From Microbacterium sp. SSM24 (GTDB lineage Bacteria > Actinomycetota > Actinomycetes > Actinomycetales > Microbacteriaceae), in NCBI RefSeq assembly GCF_025989145.1, contig NZ_JAPDNQ010000002.1:620001-684000 (forward strand): a DNA stretch of 64,000 bases, read 5' to 3'. Of the stretch, positions 16,193-24,029 are shown piece by piece. The position numbers and the translations under genes are program-made. Position 1 is the stretch's first letter. Each line of letters begins with the position of its first letter. The notes beneath the pieces were generated by a model, which saw only the letters and a program-made list of their open reading frames with translations, was not told the DNA's origin and ran no database searches.

Positions 16193-16252
16193 GAGGGGGC
16201 GGCCTGGGGAGGAGCCGCCCCCTCGGGACGACGGCGGCCTGGGAACCGCCGT
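16193..16252 (-). terminator. Two tandem hairpins between pilin and sortase genes
   Basis: Directly after the pilin stop the minus strand can form ACGGCGG/CCGCCGT (16231-16237 with 16246-16252) and then an 11-bp GC-only-plus-ends stem GAGGGGGCGGC/GCCGCCCCCTC (16193-16203 with 16214-16224). There is no U-run after either. They look like a partial terminator or 3' processing/stability element that would keep the sortase level below that of the pilin. Confidence 0.5.
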
Positions 16253-16261
16253 CTGGGTGGG

Positions 16262-17782
16262 TCAAGCGTTGCTACGACGCCTTGCGACGAGGAACACGAC
16301 TCCACCGGCAAGGAGACCGAAGCCGACCAGGTACAGCAGACCCGTTCCGGCACCACCGGTGAACGGGAGCTCGAACCCGCCGTTGTGCGGCACGTTCGTC
16401 ACGGTCAGGTCGATCGTGTGCTGGCAGCCACCGGGGTTTCCGACTCCGGGCACGCAGTCCGTCGTCCCCGCGGTCACGACGAACTCGATGGGCTCTGCGA
16501 GCAGCTCGTACCCATCCGGTGCCTGCACCTCGACGAGGTAGTACTGCAGGTAGCCGGCGTCGCCGTGGGCGACGGTGGCGCCGTTGGCGAAGTCGCTGTA
16601 CCGCAGACCCTCGATGGTGAGGGTGCCGTCGGCATCGGTGACCTCGAACTCCGTCACACCGCCGATCGAGACCGGGTTGGTCTGCGCCGCCGCATCCGCC
16701 GCCGTGGTGAACACCTGGAACACGGCGCCCGTCAGCGGGGTGCTGTCCGCGCCCACCTTCTCGACCGTCACGTTCCCCCAGCGGGTCTCCACCTCGGGAG
16801 TGATCGTAGGCCCACCCGGCTCCCCCGGGTCGATGTCGAAGCTCGCAGCGTTCGGGTACACGAGCGCCTGGTTCGAGATCTCGCCGATCGTGTTGACCGT
16901 CGTGATGATGTCGACGACGACGCGGGTGGAGTTGTTCGCCGCCAGGATCGCTCGTCCGGCCGCCGTGAAGTCGACCGTCACCGTGCGGGAGGCAGGATCG
17001 TGGGTGATCGTGTAGTCGGTGCCCTCGGCGACAGCGGTCCCGTCAGCCAGCGTCACCGCTGCGGCGACATAGTCCAGCTTCTGGTCGAGCACGTCGACGA
17101 TCCGATAGCCGTCGATGGGATCGGCGTTCGGAATGTCAGCCGTGATCGTGAAGGTCACCTCGTCCCCGAGCCTGACCGCATCCGCGTCCTCGACGGTCTT
17201 TGTCGCGGTCGTGAGGGCGTTCTTCGGGTAGACGTGCACGTCATACAACCACGTGTCGCGATTCTCCGGGTCGGTCAGCGGGACGGTGATGAGGAACGGC
17301 GCCGACGGCGTCACGCCGGCCGGGAAGCTCGTCTCCTCCACCAGGTAGAGGCCGACGGGCAGGTTCGAGAACACTGCCTCGCCGGCGGCATCGGTGAGCA
17401 GCGACTCTCCGGCGCCGAGCGCGTAACCGGCCCCGGTGATCGATCCATCGGGATCGGCGGCGTCGAAGACATCCGCCAGGTCCGAGGCGTCCACCCACCC
17501 GGTGTTCGTCGACAGGTCGACTCCGGTGACCTGTCGCACCCGGAACTCGACGCCTGCGAGCGGATCGAGTCCGGTCGTGTCGACCTGCGTGCCGTTGTTC
17601 GGCAGACCGGTCGGCGTTTCCGGCGCCTCCAGCTTGTGGACGGTGATCGATCCGACCTCATCAGGGTCGACCAATGGCGCAGCGGATGCCGGTGCCGCGG
17701 CGCCGAACGCCAGGAGCACTGCTGCGGCGCTCGCCATCACCCCGGCGCGCCAGTTGCGCCGCCCAGGATTCTCTGTCTTCAT
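16262..17782 (-). CDS. Backbone (major) pilin with YPKN pilin motif and LPFTG sorting signal
   Basis: Covalently polymerised pilus shaft subunit of the SpaA/FimA type, 506 residues. It has a signal peptide ending near ASAAP (about residue 35), an N-terminal domain with the segment GLYLVEETSFPAG, the pilin motif YPKN at 185-188 (Lys187 is the expected cross-linking residue), a middle domain with DEVTFTITADIP, a C-terminal domain with the E-box YYLVEVQAPDGYEL (Glu418), a Cys pair at 443 and 453, and the sorting signal LPFTG at 472-476 followed by a membrane helix and RRR. The start is ATG 17782 with AGGGGG upstream. It lies between the adhesin and sortase genes in one orientation. Confidence 0.93.
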   Translation of the reverse strand: MKTENPGRRNWRAGVMASAAAVLLAFGAAAPASAAPLVDPDEVGSITVHKLEAPETPTGLPNNGTQVDTTGLDPLAGVEFRVRQVTGVDLSTNTGWVDASDLADVFDAADPDGSITGAGYALGAGESLLTDAAGEAVFSNLPVGLYLVEETSFPAGVTPSAPFLITVPLTDPENRDTWLYDVHVYPKNALTTATKTVEDADAVRLGDEVTFTITADIPNADPIDGYRIVDVLDQKLDYVAAAVTLADGTAVAEGTDYTITHDPASRTVTVDFTAAGRAILAANNSTRVVVDIITTVNTIGEISNQALVYPNAASFDIDPGEPGGPTITPEVETRWGNVTVEKVGADSTPLTGAVFQVFTTAADAAAQTNPVSIGGVTEFEVTDADGTLTIEGLRYSDFANGATVAHGDAGYLQYYLVEVQAPDGYELLAEPIEFVVTAGTTDCVPGVGNPGGCQHTIDLTVTNVPHNGGFELPFTGGAGTGLLYLVGFGLLAGGVVFLVARRRSNA

Positions 17783-17825
17783 TTCTTCCCCCTTGTGTAG
17801 GTTCTCGGGTGTTCGGCGGGCGCTG

Positions 17826-20800
17826 CTACGCCCGAGGCTCACGCGCGGCGTCTGCGGATCGCCGCTGTCGCGCGAGGATGAGGACTCCGGAGGCGACTCC
17901 GGAGAGGAGCAGGATCAGACCGAGGGCGTACAGCCCGGCCCGGCCGGGACCGCCCGCTTCGGGCAGATCGAGAGCGGGGACGTCCTTCACGCGAATCGTC
18001 GTGACTCCGTCGAGTTGGACGAGCGTCACGTTGGCGGATACATCCGCTCCGAGGCTCACAGCGCCGTCGGCACCGATGGTGAACGGCACGCGGTGGGAGA
18101 GCAGCGCGAAGCCATCGAGGGCGCGTGTCTCCTCGAGCCAGTAGGACCCCGCCGGCAGCGACACGTCACGGAACAGGCCCGTGACGGCCGAACCGCCCGA
18201 GATGGCCGACGGCACCGAGCCGACGAGTGCCGTGCCGCCGGTCGCGGCATCCCAGATCGCCCATGCCGAGCCGTCCATCGGGACGACCGCGCCCGTCGAC
18301 GCCTCCCCCACCTTCTGGATCTGCACCGGTGTCGGTGTGACCTGCGCGGTCGTGCACTCGTCGGTGCAGGGTTCCGGTTCGATCGGATCGCCAGGCTCGC
18401 CTGCCGTCCCCGTGACGGTGTTCGTGAGCGTCCGCGACCAGGCGTCATCCGCGACGGTGATGCGATACGTGACAGTGGCGGTCGCGCCGGCCGGGAGTGT
18501 GAACGGACCCGCGGTCAGCTCGCCGCCGACCGGCTCGGGGACGACGACCGGTGAACCCGCACCGACGGTGAGCGTCGCCGACCCTGCCACGAAGGCGGCG
18601 TCGTCGAGCACCGCGGTCAGGTCGTCGACGATGGTGACCCCGTCGATGTCGACGGTTGCGTCGCTCGTGATCGTCACCGTGTACGTGAGGACGTCGCCCG
18701 GATCGACCATCGCGCCGTCCTCGAGGACGACCCCGGCCACCGCGGCGGTCTTCGCCAGCGACCACGTGAGGATCGGCTCGGCGATCACGGTCGCCGTCGC
18801 CTCGTTCGAGATGACGTCGCGCCCGTCCACGGTCGTGCCGGAGGCCGAAGCGGTGTCGTCGATGCGGCCGTGGTCGACGTCGGCGACGGTTGCGATGTAG
18901 GTGGCCGTGCAGGTCATGCTCGTGTGCGGCTCGAGGGCCGTCTGCGGGCAGGTCGGGCCCGAGAGCAATGGACTGGCCGGTGCGTGCTGCACATCGGTGA
19001 CGTCGATGGCTTCCACGCGCACGTCCGCGATGTTCTTCACGACGAACTCATACGTGATCAGTTCACCCGGACCGGTGATCACCGCGGGTGTCGGAGTCTT
19101 GGTGATGGTCAGTCCGACGCACTCACCGGCATCCTGCACGGCGCTCGCGCCCCAGAACTGAGGTCCGCCGGAGAGGACGGTGGTGTACGAGAGCGCTCCG
19201 ACATTCGTGGTGGGAAGCGTGGCGAGCGCGATGCGGTTGATCCGGCCCGCGGGCGCGGCCATGTAGAAGTAGCCGCCGGATTGCGCTCCACCCCACATGG
19301 CCGGCACGGTGCCGATCTGGGTCAGCGTGCCGTTCGTGTGGATGCGGAAGACTCGCGAGTCCGAGAGGTTGCCATCGAGCGGGCGGACACCGAAGGCGAG
19401 GATGTCTCCGTCGGGAAGAACGGTGAAGTCACCGGCGGCGCTGATCTGACTGGGAAACTGCGTCCACAGCGTTGTGACGCCGGTGCGCACGTCGAGGCGG
19501 AAGATCGCCCTCGAGGAGTAGGAGCCGACGAGCAGAGTGTTCTCATCGATCGCCGTCAGCGCGTTGAGGCTCCACAGCCCGGTGCCGAACCCGGGGACGG
19601 TGCCCTGGGTCAGAATCGGGCCCGTGATGGGAACAGCCGTGAGGGCGTCGCCGGTAGCGGGGTCGATGGTGCGAAGGACCGGCGCCTGACTGGTGCCGCC
19701 GTCGTAGTCGACCGCGTACAGCACGCTTCCGTTGCTGCTCCAGGCGATATCGCCGTACTCCCGCTCCACAGGAACGGACGAGATCAGCTGGAATGTCGTG
19801 GGGTCGTACTGCTGAAGACCGTCGGCGGTGTTCGTCCACACCGGGACGGCGACACACGCGGCGGGGCGGGTCTGAGCCGTCGTCGTGCTCTGGTCGTTCG
19901 CGGGGTTCGGGTCGCGCTCGTTGCCGACGACGCGCGCGGCGTTCGTCAGCGCGCCGGACGTGGCGGAGGTCACCGTTGCGTTGATCGTGATGGTCTGGGT
20001 CGCGCCGACGGCCAAGCCCGCGAGCGCGCAGCGCAGCACCCCTGCCGCGATCGCACATCCGGGCGTCGGGGTCGACGCGCTCGTGACCCCGGTCGGAAGG
20101 GCGTCGGTCACCTGGCTTCCCGACGAGGCGCCAGGACCATGGTTGGTAACCGTGAGGGTGTACGCGATGGCGGAGCCGGGCGTGTAGAAAGCGGGTCCGG
20201 ACTTGACGATCCCGAGGTCGACGTCGACGCCCGGCGTCGACGCGCCGTCGTTGTTGGCGGACGCGGGACCGGTCGTCGCCGAGACGCGCGAGAACGTCGG
20301 CGTCGCACCGGTCGGGTTGGTGATCGCGACCTGGTAGACCGTTCCCGAGGTGTTCTCGGCGAGTCCGAGGTTGCCGTTCCCGTAGACCCACTGCGCGCCG
20401 AAGGTGCCGCCGAACCCGAGTCCCGTGGCCCAGGATGAGACCTGGCCGGTCGTCGGGTTGATCCGATACATCACGTCATTGGTGTTCAGTCCCCACAGGT
20501 AGCCGTCCTTCCACACGAGGTCCGAGAGGTTCGGGACGGATGCCGAGAGCGTGACCAGGGTGGCCACCCGCGTCGTGACGTTCACGGCCCACATCTGACC
20601 CGAGGGCGACTGCGAGCCGCGCACGTACAGCGTGTCGGCGGTGGCGTCGGAGCCGAACGTGCCCTGGTTGTAGATGTCGGACCCGGGCGGCGCGGGAAGT
20701 CCCGTCACGCTCCCGAGGCTCGTGACCACTCCGCCCTGCCCGATCCTCACGAGTACGGTCCGGAAACCGGTGTCGCGGCGGATCCCGTAGAGGTAGTTGT

Positions 20801-21113
20801 CCGCCGAGTTGAACCCGACCGCGTTGTACCCGATCGCTGCGGCGGCGCCATCGGGCTGCAGCGTGATCGATCCGTTTCCCTGGACAGCGGTGTACAGACG
20901 ACTGGGTACGTCCTGGGTGACGAAGACGCGCGCAGCCGTCGGATCGAAAGCGTCCCCCGGGGCGGCCGCTGCCGGCGACGAGGTGCCGAACGGGGCGAGA
21001 ACGAGGGCTGCCGCGATGGCAGCGATGGTGAGCACGGCCGGTCGGCGTCGAGCCGTCGCACGCGCTGTGCCTCTGGTGTGCGCTCGGTGCGCACGCGTCG
21101 ATGACGTGTCCAC
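17826..21113 (-). CDS. Large LPEAG-anchored adhesin (tip-pilin candidate) with propeller-like and DUF11 domains
   Basis: A 1095-residue surface protein. After a basic N-region and signal peptide (cleavage near PAAAAPG), two beta-propeller-like regions with repeated Gly/Trp/Tyr-rich blades (roughly 60-300 and 430-665) alternate with DUF11-type repeats (KSGPAFYTPGSAIAYTLTVTN; TKTPTPAVITGPGELITYEF; a third near 780). A SpaA-like domain near 935-1040 carries the E-box YWLEETRALDGF. The C-terminus is LPEAG (1050-1054), a membrane helix and RQRR. GTG 21113 has GGAGG upstream (minus strand of 21119-21123). Gene position before pilin and sortase and its size suggest the pilus tip adhesin. LPEAG differs from LPFTG, so it may be handled by another sortase. 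Confidence 0.85.
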   Translation of the reverse strand: MDTSSTRAHRAHTRGTARATARRRPAVLTIAAIAAALVLAPFGTSSPAAAAPGDAFDPTAARVFVTQDVPSRLYTAVQGNGSITLQPDGAAAAIGYNAVGFNSADNYLYGIRRDTGFRTVLVRIGQGGVVTSLGSVTGLPAPPGSDIYNQGTFGSDATADTLYVRGSQSPSGQMWAVNVTTRVATLVTLSASVPNLSDLVWKDGYLWGLNTNDVMYRINPTTGQVSSWATGLGFGGTFGAQWVYGNGNLGLAENTSGTVYQVAITNPTGATPTFSRVSATTGPASANNDGASTPGVDVDLGIVKSGPAFYTPGSAIAYTLTVTNHGPGASSGSQVTDALPTGVTSASTPTPGCAIAAGVLRCALAGLAVGATQTITINATVTSATSGALTNAARVVGNERDPNPANDQSTTTAQTRPAACVAVPVWTNTADGLQQYDPTTFQLISSVPVEREYGDIAWSSNGSVLYAVDYDGGTSQAPVLRTIDPATGDALTAVPITGPILTQGTVPGFGTGLWSLNALTAIDENTLLVGSYSSRAIFRLDVRTGVTTLWTQFPSQISAAGDFTVLPDGDILAFGVRPLDGNLSDSRVFRIHTNGTLTQIGTVPAMWGGAQSGGYFYMAAPAGRINRIALATLPTTNVGALSYTTVLSGGPQFWGASAVQDAGECVGLTITKTPTPAVITGPGELITYEFVVKNIADVRVEAIDVTDVQHAPASPLLSGPTCPQTALEPHTSMTCTATYIATVADVDHGRIDDTASASGTTVDGRDVISNEATATVIAEPILTWSLAKTAAVAGVVLEDGAMVDPGDVLTYTVTITSDATVDIDGVTIVDDLTAVLDDAAFVAGSATLTVGAGSPVVVPEPVGGELTAGPFTLPAGATATVTYRITVADDAWSRTLTNTVTGTAGEPGDPIEPEPCTDECTTAQVTPTPVQIQKVGEASTGAVVPMDGSAWAIWDAATGGTALVGSVPSAISGGSAVTGLFRDVSLPAGSYWLEETRALDGFALLSHRVPFTIGADGAVSLGADVSANVTLVQLDGVTTIRVKDVPALDLPEAGGPGRAGLYALGLILLLSGVASGVLILARQRRSADAAREPRA

Positions 21114-21462
21114 GTCTTCCTCCCCGGTTCGCCTGTTCGGTGCCGACTTCCGTCGCCCAGACACCTCGTCGAACTGCCCCAGAACCATAAGGAATGCGAT
21201 AAATGCGCGGAAACAGCGCGGTGATTTCGCTTTTGTTACGCGATCTGCAGCCGTGTGATTCCGGGGCTGAATGCACTGATGCGCGGAATTTCGGCGAAGA
21301 GAACTCCCCTATTGATGGGGGTTGACGAATCCTGCGCGGGGCGCGCGCCGGAGCGACATGAGATGCGAGCACCGCGCTGCGTGCTCCGAGCCGGCGGAGG
21401 CGCCGGCTTCGGGAGAAGGGACAGGGCGGTCACGCGGGTGGGCTGGTGGACGCCCAGACGAG
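21114..21462 (-). promoter_or_regulatory. Long upstream region of the adhesin gene with G/C inverted element C
   Basis: About 350 bases without a credible gene. Element C at 21300-21321 reads on the minus strand CCCCCA-TCAATA-GGGG followed by AGTTCTC, matching elements A and B. Nearer the gene a TATGGT hexamer (21184-21189) could be a -10, with AT-richer sequence (around 21190-21240) unlike the surroundings. The remainder up to the terminator shows nothing I can assign. Confidence 0.45.
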
Positions 21463-21491
21463 AAAAGCCCCCGATCGCTCGGGGGCTTTTT
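21463..21491 (-). terminator. Intrinsic terminator after tRNA-Ala
   Basis: A near-perfect inverted repeat (GCCCCCGA ... TCGGGGGC) with A-run on one side and T-run on the other. It terminates the minus-strand tRNA-Ala transcript immediately after its CCA and could also work for the opposite strand. Confidence 0.85.
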
Positions 21492-21566
21492 GGTGGACCT
21501 GAGGGGACTCGAACCCCTGACCCCCTGCATGCCATGCAGGTGCGCTACCAGCTGCGCCACAGGCCC
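21491..21566 (-). tRNA. tRNA-Ala (anticodon GGC), CCA encoded
   Basis: The minus strand folds as a complete cloverleaf: acceptor GGGCCTG/CAGGTCC with the G3:U70 pair that marks alanine tRNAs, anticodon stem CCTGC/GCAGG with loop ATGGCAT (anticodon GGC), T-arm GGTTCGAGTCC, discriminator A and an encoded CCA at 21491-21493. It sits between rsfS and a strong terminator. Confidence 0.96.
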
Positions 21567-21637
21567 GGATTTCGCCGCCCCTCGCGGGGCAACTAGACCA
21601 GCTTACAACACCGGATCGGGTGCTCCGAACCGGTGTC

Positions 21638-22015
21638 TCACTCCGCCGCAGTGCGCGCGGGGATCTCGATCGGGACGACCGGGCAGTCCTTCCACAGGCG
21701 CTCGAGTCCGTAGTACATGCGCTCCTCTTCGTGGAACACGTGCACGACCAGGTCACCGAAGTCGAGCAGGACCCAGCGGGCCTCCTTGCGACCCTCCCGG
21801 CGCAGTCGCTTGTGCCCGGCTTCGAGAAGCCGGTCCTCGACCTCGTCGGCGATGGCGGCGACGTTGCGCTCGCTGCGCCCGGTCACGAGCAGGAACACGT
21901 CGACGAGCGGGAGCGGCTCCGAGACATCGAGCGCCACAAGCTCCTCGCCGCCCTTGGCGTCGGCGGCGATCGCCGCGATCTGCAGCATGTCGTGGGACTG
22001 AGCGGATGCCGTCAT
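21638..22015 (-). CDS. rsfS: Ribosome silencing factor RsfS (Iojap/DUF143)
   Basis: Binds L14 of the 50S subunit and blocks subunit joining when nutrients are low. The 125-residue protein has the family core VALDVSEPLPLVDVFLLVTGRSERNVAAIADEVEDRL (positions about 28-64, several signature residues), GRKEARWVLLDFGDLVVHVFHEEERMYYGLERLW near 78-110. The ATG overlaps the upstream stop as TGATG, so translation is coupled to the membrane protein gene; GTG 22018 is an alternative. The nadD-membrane protein-rsfS order is typical of Actinobacteria. Confidence 0.93.
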   Translation of the reverse strand: MTASAQSHDMLQIAAIAADAKGGEELVALDVSEPLPLVDVFLLVTGRSERNVAAIADEVEDRLLEAGHKRLRREGRKEARWVLLDFGDLVVHVFHEEERMYYGLERLWKDCPVVPIEIPARTAAE

Positions 22016-23145
22016 CACAGTGATCCCGTCACGAAGGCGAGGATGAGCACGCCGACGAGCGCGAGCGCGAGCGCACCGGCCGTGATCGCGAGCGTGAGCA
22101 TCAGTTTGCTGCCCTTCTCGGGCACGGGCGGCCGGATGACCTCACCGGCGGACTTGACCGTGCTGATCGCGGCGCTGGCCGCGATCGGCGTCGGGGAGGA
22201 GTGCGCAGGCAGCTCGCCGTCGATGAGTGTCGCGTCGACCTCTTTGCCGTCGGCGGTGCCGAGCGCGTGACCGGTCGACCCGAGACCCTCGGGCAGGTTG
22301 AGCGTGCCGGTGATGAGCACCTCGCCCGTCGCGCTCATCGGTGCGGAGATGGGCGCCATCTCGGGCGCCTGCGACAGGATCAGCGCGTTGGGCATCGAGA
22401 CGGTTCCGGTCGATCGCGAGAGCAGCTGATCGAACGACGCGGGCAGCGCGGCCTGTTCGGGCTCTCCGGCGAGGAGCCCCGCCCCCAGGAGCGGGTTCAC
22501 GACGCGGTCCTGGTTCTTGGCGTCCGTCTGATCGACGTCGGCACTGAGCTCTTCCCAGGGCGACCCGGGCTCGGAATCTTCGACGACCGGCGTGTCGTCG
22601 AGGTCGGCGGGAGCCTCGAGATCGGCGGGCGCTTCCGGTTCGGCCGCCGCGATCACGGGGGCGGGAGCCGTCGCGAGCCCGAAGAGGTCGTGCATGCCGC
22701 TGCTGGGCGCGACCGGCTGGTCGCGCGTCAGGGCGGGGGTGGATCCCGCGGCGGCGAGGGACGCCGTGTGGGCTGCGGCGACCTCGGGGGTGATGACGGG
22801 AACGGATGCCGTGCGGATGCGCTCCTGCTGACGCGCCTGGCGCCGGGTGAGCGGCGATGCGCCGAGGTCGACCGATGCGTCGGCGACGGGAGCGGGGGCG
22901 ACCACCACGGGATCGGCGGCGCGCGGAAGCGGCGTGAAGGTCACAGGCTGCCACGCCGGAGATTCCGCGGCGGGCGGGGGCGCGAGAGATTCCACGACGA
23001 AGGTCGCCTCGTCGAGCTCGTCGACAGGGGCCGCGGCCTCGGCCACGGTTTCGGCGGTGATGACGGGCGTCGACCCCGTGTTGCGGATCTCCCGCATCTG
23101 CTTGCGTGTCAGCGGTTGATTCGCCGGCTGCTCGGTTTTACTCAT
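22015..23145 (-). CDS. Hypothetical membrane-anchored, Ala/Pro-rich protein between nadD and rsfS
   Basis: A 376-residue low-complexity protein, mostly Ala, Pro, Glu and Thr, with one C-terminal transmembrane helix (about 350-372, [20 protein letters not shown]) and no signal peptide, so most of it should be cytoplasmic. Two short repeats stand out: [20 protein letters not shown] near the start and [22 protein letters not shown] near 110, each an Arg-rich helix followed by the same VIT ending. No catalytic motif is visible. The ATG overlaps the nadD stop (ATGA). Similar genes occupy this place in related actinobacteria; function unknown. Confidence 0.75.
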   Translation of the reverse strand: MSKTEQPANQPLTRKQMREIRNTGSTPVITAETVAEAAAPVDELDEATFVVESLAPPPAAESPAWQPVTFTPLPRAADPVVVAPAPVADASVDLGASPLTRRQARQQERIRTASVPVITPEVAAAHTASLAAAGSTPALTRDQPVAPSSGMHDLFGLATAPAPVIAAAEPEAPADLEAPADLDDTPVVEDSEPGSPWEELSADVDQTDAKNQDRVVNPLLGAGLLAGEPEQAALPASFDQLLSRSTGTVSMPNALILSQAPEMAPISAPMSATGEVLITGTLNLPEGLGSTGHALGTADGKEVDATLIDGELPAHSSPTPIAASAAISTVKSAGEVIRPPVPEKGSKLMLTLAITAGALALALVGVLILAFVTGSL

Positions 23146-23738
23146 TCCTTGCTCCGGTAGAGATGATGCTTCGCAATGTATTGGACGACCCCGTCGGGCA
23201 CGAGGTACCACACCGGGTGTCCTTGACCTACCCGGTCCCGGCAGTCTGTCGACGAGATGGCGAGAGCAGGGATCTCGAGCTGACTCACGTCTTCACTGGG
23301 CAGTCCATCGGTGCTGAGCACGTGGCCGGGACGGGATACCGCGACGAAGTGCGCGAGGTCCCACAACTCATCATGGTCCCTCCAACTGAGAATTTGCGCT
23401 ATCGCGTCGGCACCGGTGATGAAGTACAGCTCGGCGTCGGGCCGCTCGGCCTTCAGATCGCGCAGTGTGTCGATCGTATAGGTGGGTCCCGAGCGATCGA
23501 TGTCGACACGGCTGACGGTGAATCGGGGATTGGATGCCGTCGCGATCACGGTCATGAGATAGCGGTGCTCGCTCAGCGAGACGCCGTCCTTCTGCCAGGG
23601 CTCCCCCGTCGGGACGAAGACGACCTCGTCGAGGTCGAACCATTGCGCGACCTCACTGGCGGCGACGAGGTGGCCGTGATGGATGGGATCGAACGTCCCA
23701 CCCATGACCCCGACTCTCGGGGCTCCCGTCACCGACAT
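23142..23738 (-). CDS. nadD: Nicotinate-nucleotide adenylyltransferase
   Basis: Adenylates nicotinate mononucleotide in NAD synthesis. The 198-residue protein shows the nucleotidyltransferase signature [15 protein letters not shown] at the N-terminus, [11 protein letters not shown], the substrate segment [15 protein letters not shown], and the C-terminal ISST motif ([13 protein letters not shown]). Length and motifs fit the bacterial NadD family. It heads a coupled series with the membrane protein and rsfS. Confidence 0.95.
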   Translation of the reverse strand: MSVTGAPRVGVMGGTFDPIHHGHLVAASEVAQWFDLDEVVFVPTGEPWQKDGVSLSEHRYLMTVIATASNPRFTVSRVDIDRSGPTYTIDTLRDLKAERPDAELYFITGADAIAQILSWRDHDELWDLAHFVAVSRPGHVLSTDGLPSEDVSQLEIPALAISSTDCRDRVGQGHPVWYLVPDGVVQYIAKHHLYRSKE

Positions 23739-23748
23739 GCAGTGCGGC

Positions 23749-23976
23749 CTAGTGGCCGTGCCCCGCTCGGTGCTGGATGTCGTCGGCGTGGGCCGCCGCG
23801 TATGCCTCCGCCTTGTGCGCGTGGCGGTTGGCCACGTTGCGATAGGAGAGCGTGACGATCGCGAGGGTTGCGAAGATCGCGACCGCGACGATGCCGAACC
23901 CGACGGTCTCGAGAGCGACGTTGCCGTGGTGCTCGGATTCTTCCGCGGCGAGGGCGACGATCGTGGCGATGGTCAT
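23749..23976 (-). CDS. Small single-pass membrane protein, unknown function
   Basis: A 75-residue protein with one hydrophobic helix (about 24-44) and a His-rich C-terminal tail ([27 protein letters not shown] split: His at seven positions). GGAG precedes the ATG. It lies ten bases before nadD in the same orientation. The His tail could bind metal, but no family is recognised beyond conserved position between proA and nadD. Confidence 0.7.
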   Translation of the reverse strand: MTIATIVALAAEESEHHGNVALETVGFGIVAVAIFATLAIVTLSYRNVANRHAHKAEAYAAAHADDIQHRAGHGH

Positions 23977-24029
23977 TCGGGCTCCGTTTCGGGTTCGCCG
24001 GTTGGCGGGCTGCTGTTCAGTTTAGGCGC

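Noticed and set aside
18870..20438. 522-codon frame opposite the adhesin gene
   Set aside because: Antisense shadow; composition is dominated by Arg, Gly and Val with no domain, while the minus-strand frame has clear surface-protein domains.
21190..21460. Several 80-110-codon frames around the tRNA-Ala and adhesin upstream region
   Set aside because: They overlap the tRNA, terminator and element C in different frames, without ribosome-binding sites or family similarity.
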